The translations under genes were made by a program, and so were the position numbers. Source: Aristolochia californica (lineage: Eukaryota > Streptophyta > Magnoliopsida > Piperales > Aristolochiaceae). From it: a stretch of 64,000 bases of DNA. Each line of letters starts with the position of its first letter. Within the stretch, counting starts at the first letter, position 1. Location of the stretch: positions 8,374,723 to 8,438,722 of the forward strand of contig JARWKL010000011.1 of assembly GCA_029961685.1 (NCBI GenBank), written 5' to 3'. Below the pieces are notes generated by a model. The model was not told the origin of the DNA and made no database searches. It was given only the letters and a program-made list of their open reading frames with translations. This document shows positions 35,241 through 46,729 of this stretch, piece by piece.

Positions 35241-36170
35241 TCTAGTCACACTTAATTAGTATATTAATTTATAATAAACTCTAATCATTAATTGGTTTAA
35301 TTATTCAATTGCTATAATTAATTAAACCAATGGTTTTACATTTTGTGTTAATATATTATTAATTAATAATACGTAAAAATATATATTATGTTATTGATAA
35401 ATTAATTAATTAATTTATTTATTATATTTATTTTTATTACTGTATTAAATTAGTGAGTTTGAATGTTAAAATATATCTTATGTTATTAAAAATAATTTAT
35501 TTATTTATTATATTAGCTTATGTTATTTTTAAATTATTTATTTATTTATAATAATTTATTCTAGTCACCCGTAATTATTATATTAATTTATAATAAATTT
35601 TAATCATTAATTGGTTTAATTATCCCATTTTTATAATTAATTAAACCAATGGTTTTACATTTTGTGTCAATATATTATTAATTAATAATACATAAAAATA
35701 TATATTATGTTATTAAAAAATAATTTATTTATTTATTATATTCGCTTATTTTATTTTTATATTTTTTATTTATTTTTAATAATTTATTCTAGTCACGCGT
35801 AATTAGTATATTAATTTATAATAAACTATAATCATTAATTGGTTTAATTATCCCATTGCTATAATTAATTAAACCAATGGTTTTACATTTTGTGTCAATA
35901 TATTTTTAATTAATAATACATAAAAATATATATTATGTTATTCATAAATTAATATATATTTTTATTATATTTATTTTTTATTACTGTATTAAATTAGTGA
36001 GTTTTAATGTTGAAATATATCTTATGTTATTAGAAACAAATTACTTATTTATTATATTCGTTTATGTTATTTTTTATTTTTTTATTAATTTTTAATAATT
36101 TTTAATAATTTTTTCTAGTCACTTGTAATTATTGTATTAATTTATAATAAACTGTAATCATTAAGTAATA
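35241..36170. repeat. AT-rich tandem array of H2
   Basis: TCTAGTCAC starts at 35241, 35560, 35788 and 36114, each time followed by TAATTA.TATTAATTTATAATAAA and, in three copies, by TTGGTTTAATTA and AATTAAACCAATGGTTTTACA. Unit spacing is 319, 228 and 326 bp, so units vary by internal deletion. The same text is found inverted in H1 (4870-5110), showing that the array is part of the family. Confidence 0.85.
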
Positions 36171-36569
36171 TAATATAGTTTTTCCTTAATTAGGATATTA
36201 ATATATTTTAATACTACACGATAAATCACTTGTAAGTGTAGTAACCATGTTTATTTTGGTTAATTATCTGTTTAGGTATATGTTTTATTTAAGTATATTA
36301 TAAAATGTTACTCATTCTCTTATTTATATCATACTTTTCATTTGGGGGCACTAACACTAGAATTTGTTTTCCAGTGCACTTGAACTTGTCTACACTAACA
36401 CCCAATGATGAGTTGAAGTTAAATCAATTCATTTAAGATGAATTGAATTCTTCACTTCATTTCAAGTTCAAGGTGGATTCATGTGGAAAGTTATAAGAGC
36501 AAAGAGTGTTGTTAGTACTTGATATTATTTGATTGATAGTTTATAGGTAAAGATTTGAGTTTTACATCG

Positions 36570-37370
36570 GCTCGTAAGAGAGATTTACTTAAAATCACTA
36601 CGGTTCCTCGGAATGGATTATTGTGTTTTCTTATTACTCGAAATTTATTGGGTCACTTGACTAAGTAACCTCCACTACTGGATGAAAGAGATAGTGTATA
36701 CATGAAATGGTTTAAAGATGATATACTTGTTATTAGTTGGTTGATTAACAATATGGAAGAAAGTGTTGCAAATAATGTTGATTATCTTGAGATAGCTAAA
36801 CAAGTGTGGGATTCATGTGGAAAGTTATATTCTAGTATTGATAACTTGCAAAAATTATACGATATTTTTAAATAATGTATAATACTAAACAGGGGAAGAA
36901 CTTGCACAATTTAGGGGACTTGTTCAAGAATAGAAAATTTCTCAACCCTATTCCACTAATATTGTGGTTTGGGAAAAATAATGAGTAGCATTAGGAGCCT
37001 CTATCTATCTTGCTAATATCAAACTATATCTTGAGATAGCTAAAACTCAAATTCTGAGCTAAGCTACTCTTCCATCTTTTGATGATATATCAGCCACATT
37101 GATACGTATCTCAGATCCATCTTCCATCTCACAAATTGATGTTTCACTAGCTACATACTCAAATAATAGAAGTGGAAATTCAAGTAATAGGGGACAAGGA
37201 AGAAATACTAAAGGTAGTCATGGAAGAGGTCGTAGGGCCGGACAAAACTCTTCCAGACCTGAAAATCAGATTTGTACTTATTGAAGGGGCTTAAATCACT
37301 TGGTTGACACATGATGGAAAATTCATGGTAAACTAAATTGGGTTACAGCAAATTAAGTCTCTAAAAATAA
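36570..37370 (+). pseudogene. copia element E: gag
   Basis: The + strand reads LLGHLTK, then DSVYMKWFKDDILVISWLIN and NNVDYLEIAKQVWDSCGKLY (36630-36835), the gag core of the copia group that includes Tork/Ale-like elements. It is followed by an Asn/Arg/Gly-rich stretch with a remnant zinc knuckle, ICTY.GLNHLVDTWW (37260-37310), in which the knuckle is no longer complete. Stops at 36667 and elsewhere make it dead. Its start is unclear because the H2 end abuts it; GTGGATTCATGTGGAAAGTTAT at 36473 recurs at about 36807 inside this gag. Confidence 0.75.
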
Positions 37371-37529
37371 TGGAGGCAAGAATGAAATCAAACTTGAGAC
37401 TCATAAAGGCAAGATGACTATATGCAAAGAAGATTTTGAATTACCTCAAAATTTGAAGAATATGATGGTACCTACCCCCAACAAGGCATCTCCCACTACT
37501 TCAGAAACTATTATCATAGGTATATTCGC

Positions 37530-37995
37530 TACTACTTCACCTTCTTCATCCTAGATCATTGATTATGGAGCCTACGAGCATCTGACAGGTAATGGTAATC
37601 TTTTGAGCTCTATATCTCCTTGTATGACTGATAAATTTGTCTTTATAGTAGATGGATCTCAAACCAAGGTACATGAGGTGGGGTCCACCTTTGCTGCACC
37701 TACGCTTCACCTGCAAGATGTACAATCTCTCAAGCATATGTTTCCTTCTTTGCACTCTATCTCTAATTTAAATTGTGAAGTTTGACAATTGAGTAAACAC
37801 CAGAGGAATAGTTATCGTCCTCAAGCTGAACCTAAAGGTGTTACTCCATTTTTTTAGTTCATACTGATGTGTGGGGACCTTTAAGCATTTTGAATGTTTG
37901 TTAATCCAAGTAATTTATTACTTTTGTTGATGATTTTACTCAAGTCACATGGTTGTTTTTACTTCAGGACAGATTTGAAGTCTTACCAACGTTCA
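37530..37995 (+). pseudogene. copia element E: protease and start of integrase
   Basis: IIDYGAYEHLTGNGNLLSSI at 37555-37613 is the aspartic protease site, with the catalytic Asp kept. GSQTKVHEVGST follows, as in the family. At 37920-37990 the frame reads FVDDFTQVTWLFLLQDRFEV, the integrase core including the first catalytic Asp region. The sequence stops at 37995 because a non-autonomous LTR element is inserted, and integrase resumes at 43110. Confidence 0.8.
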
Positions 37996-39062
37996 TGTTA
38001 ATTTTCATGATTCCATGTTACCTCATGGAGAAAGAAGATGTCGGGGAGAAAAAGAGAAGGAAGAATGAGGTTATAAACTTGTGTCAAAACCCTTCACCCT
38101 AGTAAAAGTGAAGAAGACATAAGAAACATAAACTAATTACATCAATGATACCCTAATTACATTATACCTTCCAACACTCCCCCTCAAACTGGGAGGTAAT
38201 GGCAATGATCCCAGCTTGAAACAAATAATATAGATGTAGTAATAAGCTCCTCCATCACGGTGTCCCAAGAATAAGTATGTCACTAGACACAAACTCTCAA
38301 AGGGTATAAATGGGTGATAAGTTGAAACAAACATCAAATGATTTCAAACAAATATAGTGATAATATTCACTGAAGGGGGTAATGCCTATCATTGACAAAA
38401 AAAAAACGTTAAAAAAAACAAGGATACCAATAAAAAGTTTCAAAGGACTTAAAAACACCCATATATAGGGGTGGCTTCAAACCGAGCCGGCTCGTGTTCG
38501 GCTCAGTTCCGGCTCGGTTCGACTCGTTATATATCGAGCTCGAGCCGAACTCAAACTCAGAAATGGGCTCGTTTAGGTTAATGAGTCGAGCTCAAGTAGA
38601 GCCAAGTTCGTCTCGTTGGCTCGCGAGCCGATTCATTAATTTAATGAGCGGCGGGATGGGGCAAATTTTTGGGAGTCTCGAAACTCTCCCGAATTATTTT
38701 TTTTTGGTTTCTCTCCTGCCCTCGCTCTCTTCGTCTCCTCCTTCCCTTCTCTCTTCTTCCTCAGAAATTCCCTCTCTCGACCTCCATCTCCCTTCTCCCT
38801 CTTGCCGCTGATGCCCCTTCCGCCGCCGCCGCACCTAATCCTTCCCCCCGCTCATCACCTTCTCTGCCTCTCATCGTCGTTGCCATCGACTCCCTTAGCG
38901 TCGCCCTCGCCTCATCGTACCCCAACTAGAGCGGCTGCTCTGGACCCTCTCCAGTCATTGTCATCTCCCTACCACCGCCTGTTGCCGCTATCAAATCAGT
39001 CGGCCACCGCTCTCGCCGGAACGGGAACCCCCGGATACCTAAAGTTAGGAGACCTAAGTTGA

Positions 39063-39695
39063 GGGGGGTGAGATTATTTTACCCCCTCGACGCTCTGTCC
39101 CGCACAACGTGCAAACTCGCACGTGCAGTTCACACATGCAAGTTTCGCACGTGTGGTTTTTATAAAAAAAAAAAACTTGCAAATCCTATTCTTAGCCTAT
39201 TTTCCCTCTGGACGATGCAATAATACATAAAAATATAGTGTGTTAAAGTTAGCATTTGATCAAATTTTCTTGTTTCTTTTTTTATTTTTTATAATTAATC
39301 ATGTACACAGTTAATTGGCTCACGTAATTATTGTATTAATGTATAATAAACTGCAATCATTAAATAACATAATATCTAATTTAATTAATTAATATATTAA
39401 TTTATTTTAATTATACATTAAATTACTTATTTGTGTTGTAATCATGTTTGTTTTACCTAATTTGGGGTTTAAATATTATGTTTTAATTAAATATACTATT
39501 ATAAGTTACTCATTTTCTTGTTTTTTATATTTTTCTTATTTTGGGGCACTAACACTGGAAACTGTTTTCCAACGTATATGAACTCGTCCACGCTAACACC
39601 AAGTTTGAAATTGAATTTAATGTAGAAGAATTAAATGAATTTGAAGCAGGAGATGAAGATGAACTTCAAATTTTAAGTTTGTTGACTAACCCCCC
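39063..39695 (+). mobile_element. Harbinger fragment H3 inside hAT1
   Basis: The right end is GTTGACTAACCCCCC followed by TTA (39696-39698), the same terminus as H1. The 39310-39600 part matches the 3' part of H2 (GTAATTATTGTATTAAT, GCACTAACACTGGAAAC, CACGCTAACACC). The left boundary is tentative: GGGGGG at 39063 preceded by TGA, one base from the expected TTA. The copy is very short and has no coding capacity. Confidence 0.65.
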
Positions 39696-39703
39696 TTATA
39701 ATT

Positions 39704-39874
39704 CTCATATCCACAGTAGCTTCAGAATCATTATTTAGTGCTGGTGGTAGAGTAATATACTCGTATCGTTCTTCCGTAGTACCAAATACATTTCAAACTT
39801 CGATTTGTGGCAGTGGTTGGGTTCGGACTCTTCACGGTATAAAGAAAAATCAAAAGGTGAATTTATTTGATTAA
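39704..39874 (+). pseudogene. hAT transposase C-terminal dimerisation fragment
   Basis: The frame reads LISTVASESLFSAGGRVIYS and continues YRSSVVPNTFQTSICGSGWV to a stop at 39872-39874. STVASES.FSAGGRV is the conserved hAT dimerisation motif of plant Ac/Tam3-type transposases. The reading begins right after the Harbinger insertion, and no other transposase domain is present in the element, so this is a relic of the autonomous parent. Confidence 0.92.
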
Positions 39875-42800
39875 TTATTTATTACGATATTTTTTAGTAT
39901 ATTTTTTATTTTTATTTATTAAAATTTTGTTTTATGATTACAACTTGAGAAGAAGAGTGCAGAGATAATGCTACCAGCTACATGATTTTTCATGTTTTTC
40001 TCATCATGATAATTTTAATATTTTTAATGACATTAAGTAACTACTAGTGGAAGAGTATTTTTTTTTATTTGACAATAACTAATTTTATTTTTTTGTTTTT
40101 GTCATAGGTGGAGATTTTGCTCAAGCAAGGACGTATATTATTTTCTAGCATGAAGAGAAATAACTATAGTTTGTAAATTTATAATGGATTTATAGTTTTT
40201 ATTTGGGTGATTGTAAATTGATTGTGATATTTCATTTAATTTTGTTGTGTTTGATTATTGTATGTAATTTATTTATAATATTATGTAGCGTATGGAGTAT
40301 TTAGACTATTTTATGAAATGTATAAATAATTTATTGGAGTGTTTATGGAATGTATAAACAATTTTATGGAGTATTTATGCAAGTATTATGTATGTTGATT
40401 ATGCCCAATTTAAAATAGAGGTCATGTCGAATTTTATACAGGTATTATATATATATATATATATAGATTATGCTTAATTTTAAGTAGAGGTTATGCCCAA
40501 TCTTTTACACGTAATATATATATAGGTTATGCCCAATTTTATGTAAAATGTATACATAATTTTATATATATTTTATTTGGTATATATTTTTTGAAAAGTT
40601 TTAAATGTATGTTGAGGCTCGAGTTTGGCTCGAAACTCGGCTCGAACTCGGTGGGCTCGAGCTCGATAAAAATTTTAGGCTCGAGATGAGGCTCGACTCA
40701 AAATATTTAAATCAAGCTCGGCTCAAACATAGGCAAGTTTGGGCTTGGCTCGGCTCGATGCCACCCCTACCCATATATATATAAAAGGACCAACCAAAGC
40801 AACGCCCGACAAGGGTTGGTCGAAGGGGAAGTAAGAGTCAAATAAATGATGGTAGGAGACATATTGCGAAATGATAAGAGGGTAATGGGTAATGAGGAAG
40901 ATAAAATGAAAAAGTCAGGGTCACCATGTGCTTTATTTTTCTAAGTAATTTAAACTTTCATCAGAAGAACCAATGCTGACAACAATCAACAAATAATGAA
41001 CCCAAGGCAAGCAATTGAGGAGTTCTTCTTCAGTAATAATGTATCAATTAAAGAGACACAATAGCAGCAACGGAAATGGGCCAATGCCAAATAACACGCC
41101 AATTGTTCAACAACGAAAAACCAGTAAATAATGGAGGTCCTTAAGAGTAATAAGGACACATGAAATAATCTACAAAAAATTCATCCTTGAATAAGGAAGA
41201 TTTGAACCAAGTAATAAATTGGAGCCGAGTAATAAGTTGCATAAAATCCAAGATAATACTCAAGTTGGAGTCAAGGGACCAAGTTAGACTGAGTCAAGTG
41301 ATCGACTTGAGCCGAGTCGATGTCAGACCAATATAGGCAAATCAGGGACGGAATTAGTATAGAACTCAAGACCCAAACCAGTATAACAGAGGCAGAGAGC
41401 AAGTGGACCAAGTCAAGCTGACTTGAGTCTGAGTTGACTCGGCCTGAGTTGAGCTGAGTCAAGACCAAGTCGAGTTCGAATTGACTCGAGTTAACCCAGT
41501 CTGAGTAGTTATGATAAATCAGCAACATATTTGATACCAACAGATAGCAACAACAACTCGTATAATCAGCAAGAGCTGGTTCACTAGGTCCGAGTTGCCT
41601 TAAAGAAAAAAATCAAATGGAGATCTTCCAACAGATTACTGGTTCACTGGTCTCGGCAGAGTGGCTCAGAAATAACGAGTTAGCTCGGTAGTAATCAACT
41701 CGACATTGTGGCAGTCTTCGTCCTCTAGAAACAGAAACGAAGTTGGCGCAGTAACTTTCGGGATGGATGGACAGCAACATAGAGAGATTGGCTCGGGATT
41801 ACGGGAAGATGCCAGCAGACAGAGTCAAGCAATGAAGGCAGCAAGATCCGACACCCAGTACGAAGATATGCTAGCGAAGAACAGTAAGATTGACGCTGTT
41901 ATCCATCAACGAAAAATAGCAACGAACAGTGATGAAACAGCCTGAGATTAATCAGCAATTAACCAGCATTAACTCGAAAATAATTTCCGGATTGACGGAA
42001 GAAATAAGCCAAACGGAATTAGAGCATAAATAAGCTGTAATAATCGCTAGTTTGCTGGTTTGGAGCCTGAACAGCAGTAACAAGCAGTCGGGAATGTGGC
42101 TCAAATGGTGGAGCACTTATTCTAGGTAGAGTGAGGATAGATCGGAATGAGAAGGCAAAAAAATTAGACCCTAGTTACAGTAGTTGGTCCATGTGTGTTT
42201 CAAAGCAAAAAATGACGCAGAGTGCTTAAGATGGTGCCATTGAATATAATCATCAATTTGCAGAGTGCCAACCAGCCGATTATCGTGACGACCATGATGA
42301 AGCGGAAGAACCAGAGAGAACCATATACCAGCTTCCGTGATTGATAAATACATGTAGCAGAGAACCAAAGAGGTAGATACCAACGAGAGGTAGATTTGAC
42401 TTGATCAGTACTAGTAGGAATAAGTGGGGTGCAATGAGCAATGGTAGTGATACATGTGACCTTCTGATGATAGGAACACCCTCAAAGCGACTTCCGACGA
42501 CCAGAAACCACTTCATGACCAAAACAAAAGGCTATTCTAAAACACTTTCGTTCAAGGACTCTACCACGTATCTTTCTGAATTATAGTTGACTCAGAGTTA
42601 CGTTGAGTTAGGCCGAGTCAAGATGGGCCATAAGGATACCATCATTTCTGTAAAGATCAACTCGGAAGGAAAAAAACTTTACCTACTGCTTCTCTTACAG
42701 CAGCATCTAAATTGATAAAAAAAAATTAAAGAACCCACAATATAGGCAGTGTAACTCGGAATGAGCAGCAGTAATAATTTGAGCAGATAACAAGATTGGA

Positions 42801-43109
42801 AGTCTAACTCGGAATGGGCAGCAGTAATAATTTGAGCAGATAGCAAGATTGGAATTCTAAAAACTCATAGCTACGAGTCCTGGAAATCAATCCTCTAAAT
42901 CTTGTTGATTTTCAGGACTCCATGGATTATCTCATGGAGAAAGAAGAAGAACACACGTAGGGGAGAAAAATAGGAGGAAGAATGAGGTTACGGACTTGTG
43001 TCCAAATCCTCCCCTTAAACTCTATTTATAAATGACAAAAATACAATATTAACAGACAACAAACAAATTACATAAAATAATTGCCTCAATAACATTATAT
43101 TTTCCAACA

Positions 43110-43690
43110 CCTCAAATCCTTTTGTGTTATGATTTCTACTCATTTAATAAAAAATTACAAGTTCTTTGGTTTGATAATGCCAAGGAATATATGTCAGGAG
43201 AATTTCAATCCTTTTGCAGAGACAAAAGCATTATTCATCAAACTTCATGTGCTAATGCACCACAACAAAATGGTGTGGCTAAGAGAAATAATAGGCATCT
43301 TCTTGAGGTGGCCCGAGCTCTTCTTCATCAGATGCATGTGCCCTATTTCTACTAGCCAGAAGCTATTCTTACTACTTGTTTTCTCATCAACAGGTTGGTT
43401 CCTTAGTCCTTAATGATAGGTTACCATGCTCCCTACTTTTTTTTATGAATATATGTTTTCCCTTCCTTTGAAGGTGTTTGGGTGTACTTGTTTTATTCAT
43501 GTCACATCTCCACACACTAAGTTAGACCCAAGGGCTATAAGATGTATCTTTTTAGGCTACTCTTGTACCCAAAAAGGATATGTTTGTTATAATCTCTCTC
43601 TAAAAAAAATGTTTCTCCAGAGATGTGACATTTTTTTAAGAGCAACTTCTTTACTCTATTAATGGTACCCCACCTAGTTTCTCTTCAGCT
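43110..43690 (+). pseudogene. copia element E: integrase, second half
   Basis: LQVLWFDNAKEYMSGEFQSF, then IIHQTSCANAPQQNGVAKRN, LLEVARALLHQMHVP and the C-terminal FGCTCFIHV...RAIRCIFLGYS. The FDNAKEY Asp and the Glu of the family position are readable. PQQNGVAKR is typical of copia integrase. Stops occur at about 43354 and 43407. It directly continues the integrase piece that ends at 37995. Confidence 0.88.
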
Positions 43691-43989
43691 AATGAGTTTC
43701 CTAAGCTTATCGTGCCCATCAAAGACTCATAATCTTTCATGGCAGTGATGATTTATTTCCTTGGCTCCCTGAAGCATCAGTTGATACCACTCCTATGAAG
43801 TCTATCGATTTGTCTGAGTTAAGTTCTCCTTCTCCCCGTCGAGTTTTTGCTCCTCAATTTGATACTGAGGCTATTTATCTTCAGAATGAACCTCAGTCTT
43901 GCACTTGACCTTCCACTTCTCTCTCCATCTCCAATTTTTTATCTACTCATTAATTATCTCCATCTTGTTGCCACTTACTTCTATTCATC

Positions 43990-44346
43990 TATTTCAATTC
44001 CTCAGTCTTATTAGGAGGCCCTTCAGCATCCTAGATGGAAAGCAATAATGGAAGAAGAAATGGCAACCTTATATGAAAATAAGCCTTGGTATGCTGCTTA
44101 CAAAAATATTTATATAGTCTGAAGCAATCTTTACGAGCCTGGTTTGACAAGTTTAGTCAAGCTATGCTCCAATTCGGGTTCACAAGGTGCATTGTGGACC
44201 ATTTCGTATTTGTCAAGTATACTGAGAAAGGTGTGGTACTACTTGTTGTGTATGTGGATGATATTATTTTGATAGGCAGTGTTACCTATGGCATTTGTCA
44301 AGTCAAACACAAGATATGTAGTGAAGTCAAGATAAAGGACTTGGGA
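43990..44346 (+). pseudogene. copia element E: reverse transcriptase fragment
   Basis: EALQHPRWKAIMEEEMATLY (about 44018-44077) is the start of copia RT. It jumps, with a large internal deletion, to YLYSLKQSLRAWFDKFSQAM and LLVVYVDDIILIGS (44086-44280). YVDD is intact. The frame ends at EVKIKDLG (44346), where an LTR begins. About 150 residues of RT between the two parts are missing. Confidence 0.85.
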
Positions 44347-44682
44347 CTTTTTGGAAGATGGGCCCAAGCCCACACGACCGAGGCCAACACGTCCAAGTGT
44401 GTGGAAGATGGGCTCAAGCCCACAGACCAAGGAGAAGGCCCATAGACCCTCATAGTGGCATGCTGGTAAATAAAGAATCATCTCATAAAGATGACATTGA
44501 TATAATTAGTTTATGTTTTAGGAGTATTATTATAATGTTATAATCTTATTCATTTATAAATTGAGCCTCACGGGGAAGGTTAGGACACAAGTCCATAACC
44601 TCTTTCTTCCTCCTGTTTTCTCCCAATGGGCGTCTCTTGTTCTTTCTCCATGAGCTAAAACATGGAGTCCTGAAAATCATCA
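44347..44682 (+). mobile_element. 5' LTR of element F (+ strand)
   Basis: This is about 336 bp starting TTTTTGGAAGATGGGCCCAAG (the first bases changed from TGTTGGAAG) and ending CCTGAAAATCATCA. It is directly followed by a primer-binding site. It is the same family as the - strand LTR at 46730-47070; they share AAGCCCACACGAC, GTGTGTGGAAGATGGG and CAAGGAGAAGGCCCA. It interrupts the RT of element E. Confidence 0.82.
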
Positions 44683-44694
44683 TGGTATCATAGC
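44683..44694 (+). other. Primer-binding site of element F
   Basis: TGGTATCATAGC differs by one base from the standard plant copia site TGGTATCAGAGC, complementary to initiator Met tRNA. It lies directly at the LTR end. Confidence 0.88.
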
Positions 44695-46360
44695 ATTGAT
44701 TTTAAGTACTCGTAGTTATGATTTTCAAGATTCTAGAAACCCATTTTTTCTTTTCTCTTTCTCATATTGATGGTTCATTTTTTATAGTTACAACTTCATT
44801 TTATTATTATACTGCTACTTTTCTTTTATTGGTACTCATGAGACCTTGATTGGTGCCTCCGTTGAGGAACTGGTGCCTAACCCCACTATTTGCTCTCGTT
44901 GCTAGTTCCATCATGGGCACTTGCCTCTGGCTTTGTATCATGGCCCGAAGTCTCCATAAACAACCCAACTCAAGTTGTTCATCAACAAGCTTTGGGAAAT
45001 CGTGTGCCTCTATATCAAGTATTTCTTTAGCTTCATCTAGTACTCTTGATCCAGCAGTAATGCTGGAGTTTCTTGAACTGATGTTCTTTCCAACTATGAT
45101 TTGGAGAAATCCATAGTTACAACATCCATGGTGCCTAGAAGTTGGATCCCAAGAAAATTCATCAGTAGCCAGTGATGCATTGACCCTCTGAACTCTAGGC
45201 CATGACTGGCCTGAGAAACGCCGCTACTAGCCGAATCGGATAGGCTTGTGTATTGGCAGACATAAATAGAGAAGAAGCCCATAAAAAGAAGGCGCCATTT
45301 ATTTCTGTCTTTGCGGGTTAACTAGATTTTGGGAAGATGGGTCTGGCTCTGTCTTACTTTCCACTACTCTGTCCTTAGCCAAAGCGTCCTCCATCTTCGG
45401 AAATATCTCTGAACCCAAACACTAGAGATCATGCCAACTATTAACAAACTCTTCTCAAATCATCTTAGTGGTTGTGAATCCCTGCTGCTTTGTTCGGGAA
45501 TGTTCTACAAAAAACCCAAAAATGTGGCCATATCTGGCCATATCTGCCGACGACTGCTCTAATAGCTCGTCATGATGGAAGTCTCGGTTTTTATCTCACG
45601 TCTTTGTTCAAAACTCATGGCTTGATGAAGTCATGCACATGAAAAAACTGCTAAGATCTCGGGATAAAGACTTCATTGATTGAGAAGAGTTATCGTCAAG
45701 CTAGTTGTAGTGACAAGTGATTTCTTTTCTAATTGGAAAGTTTTCGTTTCCATTTTCAAGATATCTCTACCTTGGTATTTTTTCTCAAAGACATCAGAAT
45801 CTAGGTGGGATGATTTATTTTTCTTACATTTGGGAAATAACCAGCTAGCATCCTCTGGTTGTTCTTATGCTTCCAAAAATATTTGATCTTCCTCTATTCG
45901 AAAAGATGACAAATTTGTTCAGAATCTAGGGAGCCTTTTTTTTTCTTTCGGAAACTCCTCTGCCATCCTAAGACGATGGACTTCGCACTAGCCTTCTCTT
46001 CTATTTGTTGATTGTTTCCCATTGTCGTTGTCAGAGAAGATGACTCTACTAAGTCTGTTTTCTGTTTTTTGCTCGTTGGATTATTATTTTGAAGTATTGA
46101 CGGCTTATTACTTGGTTTCATCATATTATTTGTTGTAGCTTCTTTATTCAGTGATGACCTATCTGTGTATTATTTTATGGTTCATTTTTAAGGATTTTCT
46201 TTATTTGGTATGTGTTATTTGGGCCCAAGCCCATTTCAACTGTTGTTATTATGTCTCTGATTGAGACATTATTATTGAAAAAGGACTTCTGGGTTGCTGA
46301 TTGTTGTCAGCATTGGTTACTTCGATGAAGAAAGCACATGGTGGCCCCAAAATATTATCT
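44695..46360 (+). mobile_element. Interior of non-autonomous element F
   Basis: No gag or pol domain is found. Part of it (about 46295-46355, GATTGTTGTCAGCATTGGTTAC...AAGCACATGGTG) matches the interior of element D in reverse (about 40921-40990), and its first 60 bp also match D's 5' interior. D and F are therefore copies of one non-autonomous LTR family. The element has no + strand 3' LTR; it runs into a - strand RT fragment at about 46370. Confidence 0.65.
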
Positions 46361-46369
46361 TCTGGTGAT

Positions 46370-46729
46370 TACCCACCCACTCATTTGGCAGTTTTACATT
46401 TTTCAAGTACCTGAGGATTCTCTCCAATGCCTGCCAATGAGAAATCCGAGGTTATGCATACACTGACTGACCACACTAATTGCAAAAAATATCAGGTCTT
46501 GCCCCAATGAGATAAATTAGCTTCCCAACTAGCCTCAGGTACTTGCCCACATCAACTTCTTCTCCAAACCAACATATAATTTTGTATTTGTCTCCTTAGG
46601 GGTGCCAGTAGGACAACATACCATCATTCCTATTTCTTTAAGCAAGCCAAACACATATTTCCTCTGTGATAAGATAATGTCATGCTTGGACTGAAGAACC
46701 TCAATACCAAGGAAGTACTTAAGGAGTCA
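46370..46729 (-). pseudogene. copia reverse transcriptase fragment
   Basis: Minus-strand text LKYFLGIEVLQSKHDIILSQ, RKYVFGLLKEIGMM and CCPTGTPKETNTKL is the C-terminal part of copia RT. Close counterparts are at 2260-2592 in element B (LLKYFLGIEVLQSNHGIVLS). It is cut at 46729 by an LTR. Its parent element is not otherwise visible. Confidence 0.85.

Larger units (their letters stand above)
30585..36471 (+). mobile_element. PIF/Harbinger element H2 carrying ORF1 and transposase
   Basis: The left end is GGGGTTAGTCC at 30585-30595. The order is terminus, CT-rich leader (30810-31150), telomere-like repeats (31380-31735), Myb/SANT-like ORF1 (32136-33079), DDE transposase (33661-34615), AT-rich tandem array (35241-36170), and a 3' subterminal block with GGGGGCACTAACACTAGAA (36345-36363) and TACACTAACACC (36391-36402). 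The two gene products are those of PIF/Harbinger elements. Both subterminal regions carry TGTTAGTGTAGA in inverted orientation (30651 on +, about 36391-36402 on -). The last 20-30 bp of the right end are missing or replaced near 36471, so no target duplication can be shown. Both ORFs are broken. Confidence 0.85.
38466..40769. mobile_element. hAT element hAT1 with perfect 8-bp target duplication
   Basis: The left end is TAGGGGTGGCTTCAAACCGAG and the right complement is TAGGGGTGGCATCGAGCCGAG. CCCATATA flanks both sides (38458-38465 and 40770-40777). The 8-bp duplication and the ends identify hAT. The CT-rich leader (38700-38800) and several short frames (38494-39062) are not proteins that I recognise. 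The only transposase trace is a C-terminal dimerisation segment at 39704-39874. A Harbinger fragment is inserted next to that segment. The element would need transposase from elsewhere to move. Confidence 0.92.
37996..43109 (-). mobile_element. Non-autonomous LTR element D inside integrase of E
   Basis: The LTRs are 37996-38176 (181 bp, TGTTAATTTTCATG...CCTTCCAACA) and 42903-43109 (207 bp, TGTTGATTTTCAGG...TTTTCCAACA). They are alignable but diverged. On the - strand the bases next to the left LTR are CCCAGTTTGAGGGGGAG, a polypurine tract, which sets the - orientation. The interior has no gag or pol; it holds repeated GAGTTGACTCGAG-type text (41270-41520) and a hAT insertion. It interrupts element E integrase between FEVLPTF and CYDFYSFNKKLQVLWFDNAK, which join sensibly. 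The expected 5-bp duplication is imperfect (GTTCA/CCTCA). Without the hAT the element is about 2.8 kb. Confidence 0.75.

Noticed and set aside
35000..36170. Matrix-attachment or centromere satellite from the AT-rich tandem array
   Set aside because: The same array occurs inverted inside H1, which shows that it belongs to the Harbinger family and not to a chromosomal satellite.
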